Shown here one piece after another: positions 61,559 through 64,000 of a DNA stretch of 64,000 nt (position 1 is its first letter; the number at the start of each line of letters is the position of its first letter). A program made the position numbers and the translations under genes. This DNA comes from Alphaproteobacteria bacterium (GTDB lineage: Bacteria > Pseudomonadota > Alphaproteobacteria > Caulobacterales > Parvularculaceae), in NCBI GenBank assembly GCA_016125425.1, contig WGLT01000012.1:1-64000 (forward strand). The letters run 5' to 3'. The notes beneath the pieces are model-generated. The model did not search any database. It was not told where the DNA came from and saw nothing but the letters and a program-made list of their open reading frames with translations.

Positions 61559-63373
61559 ATGTGGTCGCGGCGCGCATTCATTCGCGGAACGACGGGGCTC
61601 GCGGGCGCCGTCGCGGCGGAAAGCCTGTTTGCGCCCTGGGCGCGCAGCGCCGGGCTTACCCGGCGGCCGGAAGCGCTGACGGGAACGCGATTCGATCTCG
61701 CGATTTCGCGCGCGCGCGTGTCGATCGACGGACGCGCGGGAGACGCAATCCTCGTCAACGGCGCTCTGCCGGCGCCGCTGTTGCGCTGGCGGGAAGGCGA
61801 CGTGATTACGATCAATGTCGAGAACCGTCTCGATGTCGACACCTCGATCCACTGGCACGGCGTCCTTCTGCCGTTCCAGATGGACGGCGTGCCTGGCATG
61901 TCTTTCCCCGGCATAAAACCCGGCGAGACCTTCGCCTATCGCTTTCCGGTGAAGCAGTCGGGGACCTATTGGTATCACAGCCATTCCGGGTTGCAGGAGC
62001 AATCGGGCCATTACGGGCCGATCGTCATCGATCCGAAGGAAGAAGACCCCGTCGCCTATGACCGCGAGCATGTGATCGTCCTTTCCGACTGGACATTCAT
62101 GAAACCGGAGCGGCTGTTCTCCAAACTCAAGAAGAACGCCGAAAGCTTCAATTTCGAAAAGCGCACGCTCGGCGATTTCATGCGCGACGCCGGCCGCGAC
62201 GGTCTTGGCCCGACACTGAAAGAGCGCGCCATGTGGGGCGAAATGCGGATGAGCCCCGCGGACATCGCCGATATCGGCGGCGCGACTTACGCCTATCTCG
62301 TCAACGGCCGCGGGCCGGCGGCGAACTGGACCGGGCTGTTCTCGCCGGGCGAGCGCGTGCGCCTGCGCATCATCAATGCGTCGGCGATGACGATCTTCAA
62401 TGTCCGCATTCCCGGCCTGCCGATGACGGTCGTCGCGGCCGACGGGCAGAATGTGAGGCCGGTCGAAACCGACGAATTCCAGATCGGCGTCGCCGAAACC
62501 TATGACGTCATTCTGCATCCTGAGGATCGCGCCTATGCGCTGATGGCGGAGACCATCGACCGTTCAGGCTATGCGCGCGCGACGCTTGCGCCCCGGGCCG
62601 GCATGACGGCGCCCGTTCCCGCGCTCAGAAAACCGCCGCGCCTTACCATGAAAGACATGGGCATGTCGCACATGCCTATGGGCGACATGGATACGGCCGG
62701 CGGCGGCATGAACGGCATGGATATGTCCGGCATGGACATGGCGCATATGGATCACGGCGCGACGGGTCACGATATGTCCGGCGGCGCCGAAAAGACAATC
62801 AAGACCGGCGTCGGCGTCGACATGGTCGCAGCCGCGCCGCAAAACCGGCTGTCGGACCCGGGTCTCGGACTGGAGAATGTCGGCCATCGCGTTCTGACCT
62901 ACGCCCAGCTTGAAAGCTTTCATCCGAATCCGGACAAACGCGCTCCGGGCCGCGAGCTTGAAATTCATCTCACCGGAAACATGCATCGCTATATGTGGTC
63001 CTTTGACGGCGTCAAATTCTCCGCCGTCGAAAAGCCGATCCTGTTCCATGAAGGCGAAAGGCTGCGTCTGACGCTCGTCAACGACACGATGATGTCGCAT
63101 CCCATTCATCTGCACGGCATGTTCTTCGACGTCGTCAACCGCGACGACGACAGAAAGCCGCGCAAACATACGATCATCGTCAAGCCGGGCGAGAAAGTGT
63201 CGCTCGACGTCACCGCGGACGCGGTCGGCGACTGGGCGTTTCATTGCCACCTTCTCTATCACATGGCCGCAGGCATGATGCAGACCGTTGAAGTCGCGCC
63301 GCGCGGCGCCGGCGGACATGACATGCGCGATATGCGACATATGCCGGGCATGAAGCACGGGAGCGACGCATGA
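61559..63373 (+). CDS. copA: Multicopper oxidase CopA
   Basis: Periplasmic copper-resistance oxidase, 604 residues, with a Tat signal (SRRAFIRGTTG). Copper ligands are SIHWHGVL (domain 1), WYHSHSGLQEQ, HPIHLHGMFF and the type 1/trinuclear HCHLLYHMAAGM motif. A Met-rich segment (MKDMGMSHMPMGDM at about residues 361-374, continuing GMDMSGMDMAHMDHG) probably binds Cu(I), and a second short Met/His tail ends the protein. By family it oxidises Cu(I) to the less toxic Cu(II). Its stop overlaps the copB start by four bases. Confidence 0.95.
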   Translation: MWSRRAFIRGTTGLAGAVAAESLFAPWARSAGLTRRPEALTGTRFDLAISRARVSIDGRAGDAILVNGALPAPLLRWREGDVITINVENRLDVDTSIHWHGVLLPFQMDGVPGMSFPGIKPGETFAYRFPVKQSGTYWYHSHSGLQEQSGHYGPIVIDPKEEDPVAYDREHVIVLSDWTFMKPERLFSKLKKNAESFNFEKRTLGDFMRDAGRDGLGPTLKERAMWGEMRMSPADIADIGGATYAYLVNGRGPAANWTGLFSPGERVRLRIINASAMTIFNVRIPGLPMTVVAADGQNVRPVETDEFQIGVAETYDVILHPEDRAYALMAETIDRSGYARATLAPRAGMTAPVPALRKPPRLTMKDMGMSHMPMGDMDTAGGGMNGMDMSGMDMAHMDHGATGHDMSGGAEKTIKTGVGVDMVAAAPQNRLSDPGLGLENVGHRVLTYAQLESFHPNPDKRAPGRELEIHLTGNMHRYMWSFDGVKFSAVEKPILFHEGERLRLTLVNDTMMSHPIHLHGMFFDVVNRDDDRKPRKHTIIVKPGEKVSLDVTADAVGDWAFHCHLLYHMAAGMMQTVEVAPRGAGGHDMRDMRHMPGMKHGSDA

Positions 63374-64000
63374 TCCGCTTCGCCTTGACCGCTCTGCTCG
63401 CTGTCGTCGTCGCTGCGCCGGCGGATGCGCAAAACGCTGCGGACGCCTATTACGATCCGCAGGAGATGGCGGCGGCGCGCGCGATGCTGCGCCATCACCA
63501 CGGCGAGACCCCCGCGTGGTTCGCAATGGCCGACCGCCTCGAATATCAGTCCGGCGAGGGCGATCCGCTTTTTTTGTGGGATGCGCAAGGCTGGTACGGC
63601 GGCGACGTCAACAAATTCTGGTGGAAGAGCGAAGGCGAAACGGCGTTCAAAGGCGGCCTCGAGGAGGCCGAAGTCCAGGCGTTGTGGAGCCGCGCGATCG
63701 GGCGCTATTTCGACTTTCAGGGCGGCGTGCGCCGTGATGTCCGCGACGGGCCTGACCGCACTTACGCCGTGCTCGGCGTGCAGGGGCTCGCTCCCTATTT
63801 CTTCGACATCGACGCCGCGGCTTTCATCAGCGGCCATGGCGAGGCGACGGCGCGCATCGAAGTCGAATACGATTTGCTGTTGACGCAGCGTCTTATTTTT
63901 CAGCCGCGTACGGAGATAAATCTCTCGGCGCAGGACGTCCCCGAGCTCGGTCTCGGGTCCGGGCTGACCTCGGCGGAGGCGGGCGCGCGACTGCGTTATG
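63370..64000 (+). CDS. copB: Copper resistance protein CopB, partial
   Basis: The start ATG overlaps the copA stop; 210 codons are visible and the frame runs off the right edge. A signal peptide (about residues 1-20, ending APADA) precedes a beta-barrel outer-membrane domain with typical DRLEYQSGEGDPLFLWDAQG, WWKSEGETAFKGG and VLGVQGLAPYFFDIDAAAFI motifs. It matches the C-terminal CopB barrel. The long Met/His-rich linker seen in many CopB proteins is absent, the mature sequence going almost directly to the barrel. Confidence 0.92.
   Translation, partial: MIRFALTALLAVVVAAPADAQNAADAYYDPQEMAAARAMLRHHHGETPAWFAMADRLEYQSGEGDPLFLWDAQGWYGGDVNKFWWKSEGETAFKGGLEEAEVQALWSRAIGRYFDFQGGVRRDVRDGPDRTYAVLGVQGLAPYFFDIDAAAFISGHGEATARIEVEYDLLLTQRLIFQPRTEINLSAQDVPELGLGSGLTSAEAGARLRY

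Overview
The window is GC-rich bacterial chromosome with almost no non-coding space. The gene content points to an alphaproteobacterium: the block lptC-lptA-lptB-rpoN-hpf-ptsN, DUF1150 and DUF2794 proteins, a NusB-RsmB fusion methyltransferase, a phasin (polyhydroxyalkanoate granule protein), and a yidC-engB segment behind rpmH-rnpA. A large TonB receptor, malate synthase A and a lipoprotein of peptidase family M49 would fit a marine or aquatic heterotroph near Parvularculaceae, Hyphomonadaceae or Caulobacterales. That family-level placement is a guess. No CRISPR array, prophage, transposase or rRNA operon was seen. There is one tRNA gene, tRNA-Arg(ACG).

Layout. 1-4.9 kb: a partial DUF4174-like gene, an LplT-like transporter, undecaprenyl-diphosphatase, a membrane protein and a serine/threonine dehydratase. 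5-13.2 kb: DUF1150, then a long minus-strand run with the nitrogen-PTS/sigma-54 genes (ptsN, hpf, rpoN), lipopolysaccharide transport (lptB, lptA, lptC), RNase D, a Bax-inhibitor protein and RsmB. 13.4-23.4 kb: a lipoprotein, malate synthase, a TonB receptor, a MAPEG protein, KatG and HemN. 23.5-30.3 kb: tRNA-Arg beside a recombinase remnant, two divergent self-processing peptidases, and an apparent three-gene operon (TVP38-like membrane protein, disulfide-reductase-like flavoprotein, orphan histidine kinase). 30.4-34.5 kb: rpmH-rnpA-yidC-engB-xerC. 34.5-43.8 kb: an AGCS symporter, a reverse trans-sulfuration pair (cystathionine beta-synthase and gamma-lyase), MnmC, a phasin and a lytic transglycosylase. 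44-54.9 kb: an M49 lipoprotein, a leucine/isovalerate (liu) catabolic operon, a thioesterase, an Fe-ADH, and pyrimidine salvage (uracil phosphoribosyltransferase beside a yeast-type cytosine deaminase). 54.9-64 kb: two transporters, an ArsR-led cluster of small ligand-binding proteins, DUF2794, and a copper module (CsoR, CopA multicopper oxidase, CopB cut by the window end).

Most of the window is ordinary housekeeping sequence. The parts most worth a second look are: (1) a palindrome of the FNR/NnrR type placed for class II activation of an apparently leaderless hemN; (2) an rnpA frame with no ATG/GTG/TTG start near its conserved N-terminus that stays open right through rpmH, recalling the nested Thermus arrangement; (3) the TVP38-flavoprotein-kinase operon; (4) two small dimeric alpha/beta-barrel-type proteins set inside the leucine operon; and (5) an ArsR operator and its cluster. 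Several start sites were moved inward from the longest open frame on the basis of Shine-Dalgarno sequences and conserved N-termini. None of the functional calls has been checked against a database.
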